Below, one piece after another: positions 25,793 through 36,600 of a stretch of DNA of 64,000 nucleotides. Numbering within the stretch: the first letter of the stretch is position 1; the number at the start of each line of letters is the position of its first letter. The stretch is taken from positions 124,001 through 188,000 of the forward strand of contig JACAET010000031.1 in NCBI GenBank assembly GCA_013388685.1. The letters run 5' to 3'. A model generated the notes under the pieces. It had not been told where the DNA came from. It did no database searches and saw only the letters and a list, made by a program, of their open reading frames with translations. A program made the translations under genes and the position numbers. The DNA is from Chloroflexota bacterium (GTDB lineage: Bacteria > Chloroflexota > Anaerolineae > Anaerolineales > Villigracilaceae).

Positions 25793-28201
25793 ATGTACGC
25801 TATGCAAGGACTTACCCAACTGGAGGCGGTCGCAATTTGGGCGGTATTTGGCGTTGCCATACTCGGTCTGCTCTATGCGATTTTCCTCCGTTCCCAGATT
25901 CTGCACGAAGACAAAGGCACCGAAAAAATGCAGGAGGTCTGGGGAGCAATCAAAGACGGCGCGGACGCCTATTTGCAAAAGCAATTGCGTTCCATTTTGC
26001 CCTTGATTGCCATTCTCACCGTTGCTCTCTTCCTTTCCGTTTACATCGTCCCGCCGACGCCCGAAGCGTTGGAACGCTTCGAAGGCATGCCTGAGAATAC
26101 GGTACGGTTGATCATTGGCGTTGCCCGGGCGCTGGCGTTTGTGATGGGCGCCGGTTTTTCGCTGGCGGTCGGTCAGATCGGCATGCGCATGGCAGTGGAA
26201 GGCAATGTGCGCGTGGCTTCGGCTTCGCGCAAGTCCTTTGGCGATGCACTGCGCATTGCTTACCGCGCCGGGACGATCACAGGCATGTTGACCGACGGTT
26301 TGGGCTTGCTCGGCGGAACGCTCATTTTCATCGTCCTGGGAATTGCCGCGCCCGATGCTTTGCTTGGTTTCGGTTTTGGCGGCACTCTGCTGGCGCTGTT
26401 CATGCGCGTGGGCGGCGGTATTTTCACGAAGGCGGCAGATGTCGGCGCAGACCTGGTCGGTAAGGTCGAAGCAGGCATCCCTGAGGATGATCCGCGAAAT
26501 CCCGCTGTGGTGGCAGACCTCGTCGGCGATAACGTCGGCGATTGCGCCGGCATGGCGGCAGACATCTTCGAATCCTATGAAGTGACCATTGTTTCGGGCT
26601 TGATCCTGGGGCTGGCACTCTGGCACATCACGGGACGCCTCGAATGGATCATCTTCCCGCTCATGGTGCGCGGTATCGGCGTTTTGTCGTCCATTTTCGG
26701 AACGTACGCCGTGAAGGGTGGACCGGGCAAGAGCGGCGACGCGATGGCGGCCATCTTCCGCGGCTTTCTCACTTCTGCGGCAATTTCTGCGGCTTTGTTC
26801 TTCGGCGCGGGCTACCTGTACATGAAAGATACGATGGCAGATTACGGCGGCTGGTGGCGCACCCCGATGGCGGTTGCAGTGGGCGTTTTGCTGGCGATTT
26901 TGATTGACCGCCTGACCGAATACTTCACCGGCACGCATGCCGCGCCGGTCAAAGACATCAAAAAGGCGGCGGATACCGGACCTGCCACTCTGATTCTGCA
27001 GGGTGTCTCGGTCGGGTTTGAATCGTCGGTCTGGTCTGTGGTGGTGCTGGCGCTGACAATTGTCGCTTCCATTTTCATCTTCGGCACCATTCCCGGCATC
27101 GAGGGCGCGGATCGCGCCACGTTCATCCTCTACGGCGTGGCAATGACCGGCATTGGCATGCTCACGCTGACCGGCAACAATGTGGCAATGGACTCCTTCG
27201 GTCCCATTGCAGATAACGCCAACGGCATTGGTGAGATGTCCTGGTCTGGCAAAACCGACAAGGCGACGAAAGATGCGCAGCAAATCATGGCGGACCTCGA
27301 TGCGGTGGGCAACACGACCAAAGCCATCACCAAAGGCGTTGCGATCGGCTCGGCGGTGATTGCGGCAGTCTCGCTCTTTGGGTCGTTCCTGGTGGATGTT
27401 TCCCGCGCGCAGACGACGCTGGGCATCCCGCTGGCGCAACAGATTCAATCCATCGGCATCCGCGTGGATATTCCGCAGGTGTTCGTGGGGATGCTGCTGG
27501 GCGGCGCCTTGCCCTGGCTGTTCTCTTCTTTTGCTATTCAGGCGGTCAGCCGCGCGGCTTCTTTGATTGTGATGGAAGTCCGCCGTCAGTTCAAACTGGG
27601 CGTGCTGGAAGGAAAGGTCAAGCCCGATTACGCTCAGGCGGTTTCGATTTCCACAGCCGCGGCGCAGAAGGAACTGGTCTCGCTGGCACTGCTCGGCATC
27701 ATTACGCCGATCTTCGTCGGTTTGACGCTAAAGGTGGAGGCGCTCGGCGGCTTCCTGGCGGGCATCATCGTTTCGGGGCAACTGCTGGCGGTGTTTCTCA
27801 ACAACTCCGGCGGCGCCTGGGATAACGCCAAGAAACTGATCGAAGATGAACCCAAAGACCCGGCGAAGAATCTGGGCAAGGGCTCCGAGCGTCACAAGGC
27901 TGGCGTGGTTGGCGATACGGTTGGCGATCCGTTCAAGGATACGGCGGGTCCCGCGCTCAACCCGATGATCAAGGTGGTGAACCTGGTGGCGGTTATCATT
28001 GCGCCGATTGTCGTGCAGTACGAAAATGTCAGCGGCGGCGCGCTCGCTGCCATCTGGGCAGTGGCGCTGGTTTTGCTGGTCGTGCTGGGCTGGGCGGTTT
28101 CCCAATCGAAGAAACCGGCTCCTTCCATGAGCGTTGCGGCTGAAGCCAAACCGGCGGTCAAACCTGCCGCAAAGACCAAGAAGAAGAAAGCGGTATCGTA
28201 G
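25793..28201 (+). CDS. hppA: Membrane-bound proton-translocating pyrophosphatase
   Basis: 802 residues, about 16 membrane helices. Hydrolyses PPi and pumps H+ (some members Na+) outward. The substrate loop DVGADLVGKVEAGIPEDDPR and ADLVGDNVGDCAGMAADIFE are intact, as is HKAGVVGDTVGDPFKDTAGP near the end. GNTTKAITKG has Lys and Thr at the positions that distinguish K+-independent enzymes (K+-dependent ones have Ala/Gly; family knowledge), so it is probably a K+-independent H+ pump. The C-terminal ~25 residues form a Lys/Ala-rich basic tail (KPAAKTKKKKAVS), unusual for the family. Confidence 0.96.
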   Translation: MYAMQGLTQLEAVAIWAVFGVAILGLLYAIFLRSQILHEDKGTEKMQEVWGAIKDGADAYLQKQLRSILPLIAILTVALFLSVYIVPPTPEALERFEGMPENTVRLIIGVARALAFVMGAGFSLAVGQIGMRMAVEGNVRVASASRKSFGDALRIAYRAGTITGMLTDGLGLLGGTLIFIVLGIAAPDALLGFGFGGTLLALFMRVGGGIFTKAADVGADLVGKVEAGIPEDDPRNPAVVADLVGDNVGDCAGMAADIFESYEVTIVSGLILGLALWHITGRLEWIIFPLMVRGIGVLSSIFGTYAVKGGPGKSGDAMAAIFRGFLTSAAISAALFFGAGYLYMKDTMADYGGWWRTPMAVAVGVLLAILIDRLTEYFTGTHAAPVKDIKKAADTGPATLILQGVSVGFESSVWSVVVLALTIVASIFIFGTIPGIEGADRATFILYGVAMTGIGMLTLTGNNVAMDSFGPIADNANGIGEMSWSGKTDKATKDAQQIMADLDAVGNTTKAITKGVAIGSAVIAAVSLFGSFLVDVSRAQTTLGIPLAQQIQSIGIRVDIPQVFVGMLLGGALPWLFSSFAIQAVSRAASLIVMEVRRQFKLGVLEGKVKPDYAQAVSISTAAAQKELVSLALLGIITPIFVGLTLKVEALGGFLAGIIVSGQLLAVFLNNSGGAWDNAKKLIEDEPKDPAKNLGKGSERHKAGVVGDTVGDPFKDTAGPALNPMIKVVNLVAVIIAPIVVQYENVSGGALAAIWAVALVLLVVLGWAVSQSKKPAPSMSVAAEAKPAVKPAAKTKKKKAVS

Positions 28202-28215
28202 AGAAAAGAAGCGTA

Positions 28216-28244
28216 GAGCCTGTCGAGTGACAGGCTCTTTTTTT
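28216..28244 (+). terminator. Intrinsic terminator after hppA
   Basis: Stem GAGCCTGTC / GACAGGCTC with loop GAGT, then seven T. Confidence 0.92.
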
Positions 28245-28309
28245 ACGCCAACCACAGTCAGCACAAGGTCCGATGCCGGAGAGCGTTTCGTGCATGCGAA
28301 TATAAAAGG

Positions 28310-30115
28310 TTATTCTTGGCTTGCGCCGCCCTGTTCAGCGGCTACAATTCTGGTAAAGTAAAGATAAAAGGAAATGTTTCCCGCATGAATGGGACGCAAA
28401 CTTTCCAGAACGATATCGAGGCGTTGCTCGTCGAGGGCTTCACTGGCTTCCGATAATAACGCGTCCGCGTCGGCGCTGCTCGAGAGGATGACGATGCGGT
28501 CATCCGTTCGAATTTTATCTTTTGGGGAAAGCGATAACTTCGGGTGGGGTTTCTTACTCGAAACCGGTTCGTCCAGCGAACTCCCCCACGGATGCAAATA
28601 GACAGCCGCCAGGGAAAAGAAAGTGTTGTAATTTTCGTCTTCCCGGAACCAAAGACGGAACGCTCCATAGTCAGGATTCGGATCGTAAGAGTCGATTGCG
28701 TCGCTGGCGGCAATGATCGCTTTGAAGTTATCCCGTCCCTTGTTGTGATCCGCCATGTAGACATGGGAATTCTCAGCGATTGGAAAGTAGAAAAAGCCCA
28801 GAAAGAAAAGGCTGGCAAAAATGGCAACCTTCCTGCCCGTCATACGGATACTCCAACAGGCAAGAAACGCCAGTCCAAACGCCGCGGCGAGCCCTTGATT
28901 ACCCTGCAGGCTTTCGATGGCGGGAAACACTCTCAGCGTCAGCACGGGAAAGAGCAAAACGGTTATCCCGCAAATTCCGGCAATGGCATACTGCTTTTGG
29001 TTCAGCTGATTGAGCGGCTCCGTCCACAACGCGCCCAACAGCAAAAAAAGCATGGGGATCATCAGCGAAACGTACGGAAACACAATCAATAATGGGTTGC
29101 TGAAGTAATGCCAAAAGACAAGCCATGCATAGGCTAAAACAAACATCCAATAAGCGGCGAGCAGTTTTTTACTCACTTGCCTTTGACGGGACATTGCCAC
29201 CCCCATCGTTGCAGATGCGCTCAGGAAAACGATCAGGGGCAGCATGTGCCACCATGGAAATATGCCGCCGTAATTCGTCAGCACTTCGATGTTATTGGCT
29301 GAATTATCCACAAGATAGAACGAGATACGAAGGGTGTTTTCCAAAAAGAAGAATTTACCCGTCACCCAATGATAGAACAAGGCACATGCCCCAGCCAGCA
29401 GGACATTTCCCACGAAAAAATACCCTGCCGCAAGTATCAATTGTCTGGCATTGAATTTTCTTTTGTCGCTGTTCAGCAACAGGACATACACCGTCCAACC
29501 GGGGATGAAACCCAGCCAGAACAAATTCGTCACAAGAAGCGAAAAATGAACCGCTCCCGCCAGTAGAAAGAGCGCCTTCCAATATTGGGCTTCGAACACA
29601 AGGGTGAGAAGAAAAATCAGCAGGCAAAGATAGGCAATTCCGACCCCGTCCGGATAGTCCCATCCGACCGCCCGCAAAAACCAGGGGTAGCCGCCAAGGA
29701 GTAACGCAGAGATAAAGGCCGCCCTTCGATGAAAAAGGCGATCGAGCGTTCCGTAAAGCGAGAGTACCGAAGCATAATACACCAACAGGTGCAGAACATG
29801 GTTTGCCGCCAATGGAGGAAAAATTCTGTAAATCCAATATCCCGTCATCACCCACGTCAAACGTTCCACAAAGTAATGAATGGAGGATGGGAATGTAGTC
29901 GCCCGTTCAAAGAAGTACCGGAAATAGGAAAAATAAAACCAGGGATCCGGCATGTTGTTGGTGGGAGGCGTAAAAATCCAGTTGCTGTTGATGACAGTGA
30001 AAATCAACGGGAACAGGATTAAGGTCAAACGATCCAGGTTTCTCCACACAAGCCCCCTTATCGCAGCACCAACAACATTGACCTCTTGCATACGCTTTGG
30101 TTTGCCAGCCTTCAT
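28310..30115 (-). CDS. GT-C-like polytopic membrane protein, possible glycosyltransferase
   Basis: 601 residues from the ATG at 30115. Twelve or more predicted membrane helices, then a soluble C-terminal part of ~170 residues with FGPxNPDY-like and VILSSSADADALL segments. An early extracellular loop has NMPDPWFYFSYF and later GWDYPDGVGIAY, acidic loops of the kind used by GT-C lipid-linked sugar transferases (inference). Homology to a specific family was not recognised. The stop of mutS ends 6 nt before the start, so it may be read through from mutS. By eye the gene is more AT-rich than its neighbours, a possible sign of transfer. Confidence 0.65.
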   Translation of the reverse strand: MKAGKPKRMQEVNVVGAAIRGLVWRNLDRLTLILFPLIFTVINSNWIFTPPTNNMPDPWFYFSYFRYFFERATTFPSSIHYFVERLTWVMTGYWIYRIFPPLAANHVLHLLVYYASVLSLYGTLDRLFHRRAAFISALLLGGYPWFLRAVGWDYPDGVGIAYLCLLIFLLTLVFEAQYWKALFLLAGAVHFSLLVTNLFWLGFIPGWTVYVLLLNSDKRKFNARQLILAAGYFFVGNVLLAGACALFYHWVTGKFFFLENTLRISFYLVDNSANNIEVLTNYGGIFPWWHMLPLIVFLSASATMGVAMSRQRQVSKKLLAAYWMFVLAYAWLVFWHYFSNPLLIVFPYVSLMIPMLFLLLGALWTEPLNQLNQKQYAIAGICGITVLLFPVLTLRVFPAIESLQGNQGLAAAFGLAFLACWSIRMTGRKVAIFASLFFLGFFYFPIAENSHVYMADHNKGRDNFKAIIAASDAIDSYDPNPDYGAFRLWFREDENYNTFFSLAAVYLHPWGSSLDEPVSSKKPHPKLSLSPKDKIRTDDRIVILSSSADADALLSEASEALDEQRLDIVLESLRPIHAGNISFYLYFTRIVAAEQGGASQE

Positions 30116-30120
30116 CAAGG

Positions 30121-32673
30121 TTATTTCAAAAATTTCTTCTGCCACTCGAACAATTTATTCAACGCCTCAATGGGTGACAGGCTGTTCACGTCAATCTGTT
30201 TCAACTCCTCCAACAGGGGGCTGGTCTCCGGGAACAGCGCGGCTTGCTGCGCCGCATGCGGGTTGATTCGCATCGCCCGCCCGGACGACTTCTCCAACTC
30301 TACCATGATCTCGTTTGCCCGCTGAATGACCGGCGCAGGCAGCCCCGCCAATTGCGCCACGTGAATACCATATGATTTATCCGCGCCGCCGGGAACAATC
30401 TTGTGCAGGAACACCACTTTGCCGTCTGCCTCACTGACCGCCACGTTGTAATTCCGCACACCGGGCAGCAACTCTGCCAACTGCGTCAATTCGTGATAAT
30501 GCGTGGCAAACAGGGTCTTCGCCCGCAAATGCGGATGATTATGAATAAACTCGATCATCCCCCAGGCAATCGAGAGCCCGTCGTAGGTCGAGGTGCCGCG
30601 CCCAATTTCATCCAAAATCAGAAGCGAGCGCGGCGTGGCGTGATGAAGAATATTGGCGGCTTCGATCATCTCCACCATGAACGTGGACTGCCCGGCGTGA
30701 ATCTCATCCTGCGCGCCAATGCGAGTGAAGATGCGATCCACCAGCCCGATGCGCGCCGAAGCCGCCGGCACGAACGAACCGATCTGCGCCATCAACACAA
30801 TCAGCGCTGTTTGCCGCAAGTACGTGGATTTGCCCGACATGTTCGGTCCCGTAATGACGCGCACGATTTCGCCCTTTTCGAAGATGACATCGTTGGGGAT
30901 GTAGCGTTCGCCTGTCAGTGACTGCTCGACAACGGGATGCCTGCCCTCATGGATTTCCAATTCGCTTCCTTCATGGACCTCCGGCTTGCAATACCCTCCC
31001 AAAGCCGCCGCCTCCGCCAAAGCGGAAAGCACGTCCGCCTCCGCCAGCGCCCGCGCCGTTTCCAGCATCTTGAACGCAGACTTGGACAATGCCGCGCAAA
31101 CCTCCTTGAACAGCCGCAGTTCGATCTCACGGATGCGCTCCTCGGCGTTCAACACCAGCGTTTCGTATTCTTTCATCTCCGGTGTGATAAAACGCTCGGC
31201 GTTGACCAGCGTCTGCTTGCGAATGTAGTGAGAAGGCGCCCTCTCTGCTGCGCCGCGTGAGATTTCGAGGTAATAGCCGAAGACCTTGTTGTATCCAACC
31301 TTGAGCGTCTTGATGCCCGTCCGCTCGCGTTCGAACGCTTCCAGGTTGGCAATCCAGTCGCGGGCGTGTCTCGAGGCTTCTATCACCGAATCCAGTTCCT
31401 GCGAGTAACTCGGACGAATGATGCCGATGTTTTGCAGTGTGGCTGGCGGGTCGTCATTGATGGCAGATTGCAAAAGCGCGAGTTCTTCCGCGCACACCGA
31501 CCACTGCGTATCGATGATTTGCTCGCTGATCCATCCCTCACCGATCGTTTCCTTGATTTCCGGCAACCGTCCCAGCGTATCACGCATCGCCACCAAATCT
31601 CTGGGCTGTGCCTGTCCTGCCGCCACACGGTTGACCAGTCTCTCAAGGTCAGCCAACGGTTTCAAGACAGCACGGATCTCGGCGCGCTTCATACCGTCAT
31701 CGAAAAAATATTGAACGCCCTCCTGCCGCCGGCGGATTTTTTCCACGCTGAGCAGCGGCTGGCTGATCCATTGATGCAGCAGGCGTTTGCCCATCGGCGT
31801 GACGGTACGGTCAAGCACGCCGAGCAGGGAGCCTTTCCGTTCGCCGCGCAGCGTTTCCTCCAGTTCGAGGTTGCGGCGCGTGGACGCATCAAGGGTCATA
31901 AACTCATGGATGCTGTAAGAGCGCAGGCTGGTGAGCAGTTTCAGCGAGTCGGGCTGGGTCTCTTTGAGATATTGCAGGATGGCGCCCGCCGCCCGAATGG
32001 CGAGAGTGTGACCTTTGATGCCAAACCCTTCCAGCGTGGATGTGTTGAAGTGGGTAAGCAGAGTCTCTTCGCATTTGCCGGGCTCGAACTTCCAGGCAGC
32101 GTAGGGGGTGATATGACCCTGGATGCCGTCATTCAAAATTTGGTTTTCGGGAAGGATGATTTCTGCCGGGTGGAGCCGCGTCAGTTCGGCGCGCAATGCC
32201 TCGAGCGGCAGTTCGGTGACGGCAAACTCTCCGGTGGTGATGTCGGCATAGGAAACAGAGGCGGTTTTCTCGTCGAGGATGACCGAGGCGAGGTAGTTGT
32301 TCGAGTCGCCGGGCAGGAGGCCGGGTTCGGTCACCGTCCCCGGAGTCACCACCCGCACCACTTTGCGCGGGACGAGTCCCTTGATGGGAGTATCTCCCAT
32401 TTGCTCGCAGATGGCGACATGGTAGCCTTTTTCGATAAGGCGCGCGAGGTAATTGTCCACAGCATGGTAGGGGATGCCCGCCAGGGGCACGCGCACGCCT
32501 TTGCCAACAGGGCGCGAGGTGAGGACGATGTCGAGTTCGCGGGCGGTAATTTCGGCGTCTTCGTCGAACGTCTCGTAGAAATCACCGAGGCGAAAGAAGA
32601 GAATGGTATTCGGATATTCGCGTTTGATTTCGAGATATTGCTGTCGGCTGGGGGTGATATCATCTTTGGGCAT
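30121..32673 (-). CDS. mutS: DNA mismatch repair protein MutS
   Basis: 850 residues. Mismatch-binding domain I has the FxE motif in FFRLGDFYETFDEDAEI (Phe-Tyr-Glu). Connector, lever and clamp domains follow, then the ABC ATPase: Walker A ITGPNMSGKSTYLRQTAL, the signature STFMVEMIEAANILHHAT, Walker B LLILDEIGRGTSTYDGLS and the helix-turn-helix dimer end. Complete, no missing motif. The promoter leaves a 6-nt gap between -10 box and ATG, so the mRNA is predicted leaderless. mutL is not in the window. A GT-C-like gene follows on the same strand. Confidence 0.98.
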   Translation of the reverse strand: MPKDDITPSRQQYLEIKREYPNTILFFRLGDFYETFDEDAEITARELDIVLTSRPVGKGVRVPLAGIPYHAVDNYLARLIEKGYHVAICEQMGDTPIKGLVPRKVVRVVTPGTVTEPGLLPGDSNNYLASVILDEKTASVSYADITTGEFAVTELPLEALRAELTRLHPAEIILPENQILNDGIQGHITPYAAWKFEPGKCEETLLTHFNTSTLEGFGIKGHTLAIRAAGAILQYLKETQPDSLKLLTSLRSYSIHEFMTLDASTRRNLELEETLRGERKGSLLGVLDRTVTPMGKRLLHQWISQPLLSVEKIRRRQEGVQYFFDDGMKRAEIRAVLKPLADLERLVNRVAAGQAQPRDLVAMRDTLGRLPEIKETIGEGWISEQIIDTQWSVCAEELALLQSAINDDPPATLQNIGIIRPSYSQELDSVIEASRHARDWIANLEAFERERTGIKTLKVGYNKVFGYYLEISRGAAERAPSHYIRKQTLVNAERFITPEMKEYETLVLNAEERIREIELRLFKEVCAALSKSAFKMLETARALAEADVLSALAEAAALGGYCKPEVHEGSELEIHEGRHPVVEQSLTGERYIPNDVIFEKGEIVRVITGPNMSGKSTYLRQTALIVLMAQIGSFVPAASARIGLVDRIFTRIGAQDEIHAGQSTFMVEMIEAANILHHATPRSLLILDEIGRGTSTYDGLSIAWGMIEFIHNHPHLRAKTLFATHYHELTQLAELLPGVRNYNVAVSEADGKVVFLHKIVPGGADKSYGIHVAQLAGLPAPVIQRANEIMVELEKSSGRAMRINPHAAQQAALFPETSPLLEELKQIDVNSLSPIEALNKLFEWQKKFLK

Positions 32674-32679
32674 GGGGTG

Positions 32680-32708
32680 ATTTTATGAGCAAGACCCAAA
32701 TTGAGCAA
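32680..32708 (-). promoter_or_regulatory. Leaderless promoter of mutS
   Basis: Minus strand: TTGCTC, 17-nt spacer, TAAAAT, then CACCCC and the ATG. No ribosome site exists between -10 and ATG. Confidence 0.7.
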
Positions 32709-32729
32709 GGTCGGGCAGGTACAGTCTGG

Positions 32730-32760
32730 CTGACAGCCCCCCTATCTGTTGCTGTATAAT
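32730..32760 (+). promoter_or_regulatory. Promoter of gpmA
   Basis: TATAAT at 32755-32760 preceded by TG; a CTGACA at 32730-32735 gives a longish 19-nt spacer. Leader of ~25 nt with GGAG before the ATG at 32790. Confidence 0.6.
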
Positions 32761-32789
32761 GGGCAAAACACTTTCATCACGGAGCAACA

Positions 32790-33536
32790 ATGTACAAACT
32801 CGTCTTGGTCCGTCACGGACAAAGCATCTGGAACCTTGAAAACCGCTTCACCGGCTGGACGGATGTCGGTTTGACCGACCTGGGCAGAGCGGAAGCGCAG
32901 GAAGCGGGAAAGTTGTTGAAGCAGGAAGGGTATGTGTTCGATGCGGCGTTCACGTCCGTTTTGCGGCGCGCCATTCATACGCTGTGGATCATTCTACAGG
33001 AGATGAACCTCGAATGGATTCCCGTCACGAACGCCTGGCAGTTGAACGAGCGGCATTACGGCGCCCTGCAGGGGTTGAACAAAGCCGAAATGGCGAAGAA
33101 ATTCGGCGAGGAGCAGGTGAAGATTTGGAGACGTAGTTACGATGTGCCGCCTCCCGCGCTGGAATGGAATGACGAACGTCATCCCCGCTTCGACCCGCGC
33201 TACGCTTCGCTCTCTCTCGAACAGCTGCCCGCCACCGAGTCGCTCAAGAGTACACTGGAGCGTGTTCTCCCCTACTGGCACTCGACGCTGGTTCCCGCCA
33301 TCCAGTCTGGCAAGCGCATCATCATCGCGGCGCACGGAAACAGCATCCGCGCCCTGGTGAAGTACCTCGATAACATTTCGGACGCCGAAATCACGGAATT
33401 GAATATCCCCACAGGTCTGCCGCTGGTCTATGAGCTGAGCGCAGCGATGAAACCGCTCACAAGTTACTACCTCGGCGACCCCGAAGAAGCCGCCCGCAAA
33501 GCCGCCGCCGTGGCAAATCAGGGCAAGGCGCAATAA
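32790..33536 (+). CDS. gpmA: 2,3-bisphosphoglycerate-dependent phosphoglycerate mutase
   Basis: 248 residues. Interconverts 3- and 2-phosphoglycerate. Phosphohistidine motif [19 protein letters not shown], then [31 protein letters not shown], and the second His in [17 protein letters not shown]. Length fits the dPGM family. Divergent from mutS. Enolase, the next enzyme of glycolysis, is also encoded in the window. Confidence 0.96.
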   Translation: MYKLVLVRHGQSIWNLENRFTGWTDVGLTDLGRAEAQEAGKLLKQEGYVFDAAFTSVLRRAIHTLWIILQEMNLEWIPVTNAWQLNERHYGALQGLNKAEMAKKFGEEQVKIWRRSYDVPPPALEWNDERHPRFDPRYASLSLEQLPATESLKSTLERVLPYWHSTLVPAIQSGKRIIIAAHGNSIRALVKYLDNISDAEITELNIPTGLPLVYELSAAMKPLTSYYLGDPEEAARKAAAVANQGKAQ

Positions 33537-33624
33537 GCACAGCGGACAATTTGCGCCATCCACTTCATGTTAATCCGCTCAGGAAACAATCCCGCCGATC
33601 ACGTTTGGGCGGCGTGGCGCGGTG

Positions 33625-36600
33625 TCAGATTCGCCGCAAGACCAGCATGGTCAGGTCGTCGGCAGGAGGCATGTCCTGCACAAAATCCAGCAGAGATTGT
33701 TCGACCACATGGATCAACTCATGGGCGGAGGAACAGCGATTTCCCTTCAGCGCCTCTTCCAGCCTGGTTTCGCCATAAAACTCGCCGTTCGCGTTGTACG
33801 CCTCGGTCAGTCCATCCGTATAAAATAGAACGCTGTCTTCCCTGTCGAGGGGGATAACCCGCTGTTCGTAGGTCATGTTTTCCGCCGCGCCCAGCGCAAC
33901 GCCCGTCCGCGTGAGACTCGCGGTTTCGCCGCTGTTCCTGATCCATAGCGGCGGATTATGTCCCGCGTTGACATAGGTCAGTTCGCCAGTATTCATATCC
34001 AGCACGGCATACACCGCAGTGACGAACATTCCCTGCTTGGTATCGGGGATGAGCAGGTCGTTGACGCGCCGCAGGGCTTCGGCGGGGGAATCGGTTTCGA
34101 GCACGGCGGCGCGGACCAGGGTACGCGTGAGTGCCATGAAGAGCGCGGCGGGAACCCCTTTATCGGAGACATCCGCGATGAACAAACCCAGCCGATTGCC
34201 CGGCAAATCGAATACGTCATAGAAATCGCCCCCCACCTGGCGGGCTGTCTTCCAGCGGGCGGCAAGTTCCCATTCCTTAAATTGGGGAAGCGATTCGGGC
34301 AGGAAGGTTTGCTGGATTTGGCGCGCCAGTTGAACTTCCGTTTCGAGGCGTTCGCGTACGACCATCTCCTTTTGAAGCATGTCGTTCTGAATGGCAAGCG
34401 CGATCTGTTGTGCGATGCCGGTGATGATCTCGAGACGGCGGCTGCGGAAACGAAGACCGCCTGCCGCTTCTTCGATCAGCATAACGCCATACAGGATCCC
34501 TTTGACCGCGATGGGAACCGCAAAGAGAAAGGCTCCCGGATGGGCAAGGTCAACTTCCCGATCGGGGTCGAGGGAAATCCAGGCATGCAACCCCCTTTCT
34601 TCGTCCAACTGGCAGGCGCGCAGTCCAAGTTCGTTGCGGCAGGCATCCAGAAAGGCAAATTCACCCACTGCAAGCGGGCGATTCCAAAATGCTGCGGCGT
34701 CCTCGTCGCTCAAACCGTATTCTTGAATCGGTTCGTAGACCTCCTTCTCCGTATCCCATTGATACAGGACAACGCGCTCGACACCTACAAGGATCGGCAT
34801 GATGCGGACGATGGTGCCAAGGATGTCATCGAGATCGTTCAGGCTGACAACCGCCTGCGCGACCTGCAACAACGCGGCGGAGGCATACGCTTGTTCCTGG
34901 GCGGTATCGTACAGACGGGCGTTTTCGATGGCAACGGCGGCATAACTCACAAAGGTGGTTGTCATGGACTGCGCTTCGTGCCCGTACCTTCCCGGGGTAT
35001 GATGCGCCAGCGTAATCACGCCAAGCGGTTGATTACCGATTCGCAAAGGCACAGCCAGGGCGGAATAATCCGGTTCGAACCCGGCCGCCAGACCCGTCAC
35101 CCAAAGCGGATCGGACGGTTTGCGTATGACGGGTTCGTCGGAATACAACACCGTCCACAAGGCTTCATAGGCGTCGGGGTTGTCGTACAAAGCCTGTTCG
35201 AGCCGGTCCTCGTCGCAGTTGCGGCACGCCGCGAGATACAACTCGTCGTTGTCGAAAAGCCAGATGGCGGAAATATCCACGGGAAGATTCCGGTCCAATT
35301 CGTCGAGGATGGCGTCAAGAACATCGTCCACGCCCACATTCGCCGAAACCAGACCCGCCACCTCCCTCAGGCTTTCGCCCACCTGCCGCCTCCACCGTTC
35401 CGAACGATACAGGTCCGCATTATGGATGGCAGTGGCAATGTTATCCGCCACGGCTTCGAAGATCATCCGGTCATCTTCCGTGAAGGCATTCACCTTGTCG
35501 GATTGAATATCGAGAATGCCGACGACTTTCTCGTCGAACAACAGAGGTACGCACAATTCGGAACGCGTGTTCGCGGGCGGCATGGGAGAGGGGCGATAGC
35601 GGCTGTCTGCCAGGACATCGCCAGCCAGAATCGTTTTCCCCTCGCGCGCCACCCAGGGGATGATGCCCTGGGCGTCATCGAGCGATAACGTGTAACCGGT
35701 TAAACCGTCGGTGCGCTCGCCGCTCCCGGCCACATACGCGATCAACCGGCGGTTCGGATGTACCGTGAACAAATTGACGTGCGGATACCCAAAACGGTCA
35801 TGGATCAAAGCGGCGACGTTCTTCATCAGGGTGTGCAGGTCGAGGGACGAACTGACGCTCTTGCTGACCTCCGCAATCAAAGTCAATTGGTTGGCGCGTC
35901 GTCGCAGATCGCTGTACAGGCGGGCGCCTTCAACGGCGCGCGCGATGGTATCCGCCAGCGCCTCCAGGATCAGAAGGTCGTTCGGATGAAAGGCATTGAC
36001 GCGATCGCTTTGCACATCCAGCACACCCAGCACGCGCCCTTCGATCTTCAAAGGGATGACGGCTTCGGAGCGCGTTTCGGGGAGCGCAACGATGAAACGA
36101 TAGCGGGGGTCTTTTTGCACATCCGGGACGACGGCGCGTACGCCCTGCGCCGCAACCTGCCCGATCAACCCCTGTCCCATTTCCACCTCCAACGCGACTT
36201 TCCTCCTGCGCCTGTCCTTGCGGGGCGCCATTGCATTGGCGCGAAAACGCAGGGACGAGGAATTTTCCTGCACGGTGAAAATGGCAACATAGTAATAGTG
36301 AAAGGTGTTTTGGATGAGCTCTGTGACGCGTTCGGCAAGCTCGGTCACGCTCAGGGCATTGGCAATTTGAGCGCTCACTTCACGCACCAGATTCAACTGG
36401 TTGAGCCGGAAACGTTCCACCGCCACCCTGTGCGAAGCAACCAGCCCGACGGATACGACCCCGGCAACGCCCTCCAGCAGATTCAGTTCATCCCTCTTGA
36501 AGGCGGGTCCTGTTGGACGATTGACCTGAATCGCCCCCAGCATGATCCCCTGTTCGGCGAGAGGAGCAACAGCCCAGACTGAGCGCGACCCGTTCTTTTT

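Noticed and set aside
25784..27448. 554-codon minus-strand ORF opposite hppA
   Set aside because: Arg/His/Ala-rich shadow. The plus strand has clear pyrophosphatase motifs.
33958..35688. 576-codon plus-strand ORF opposite the PP2C gene
   Set aside because: Shadow of the GAF/PP2C reading frame.
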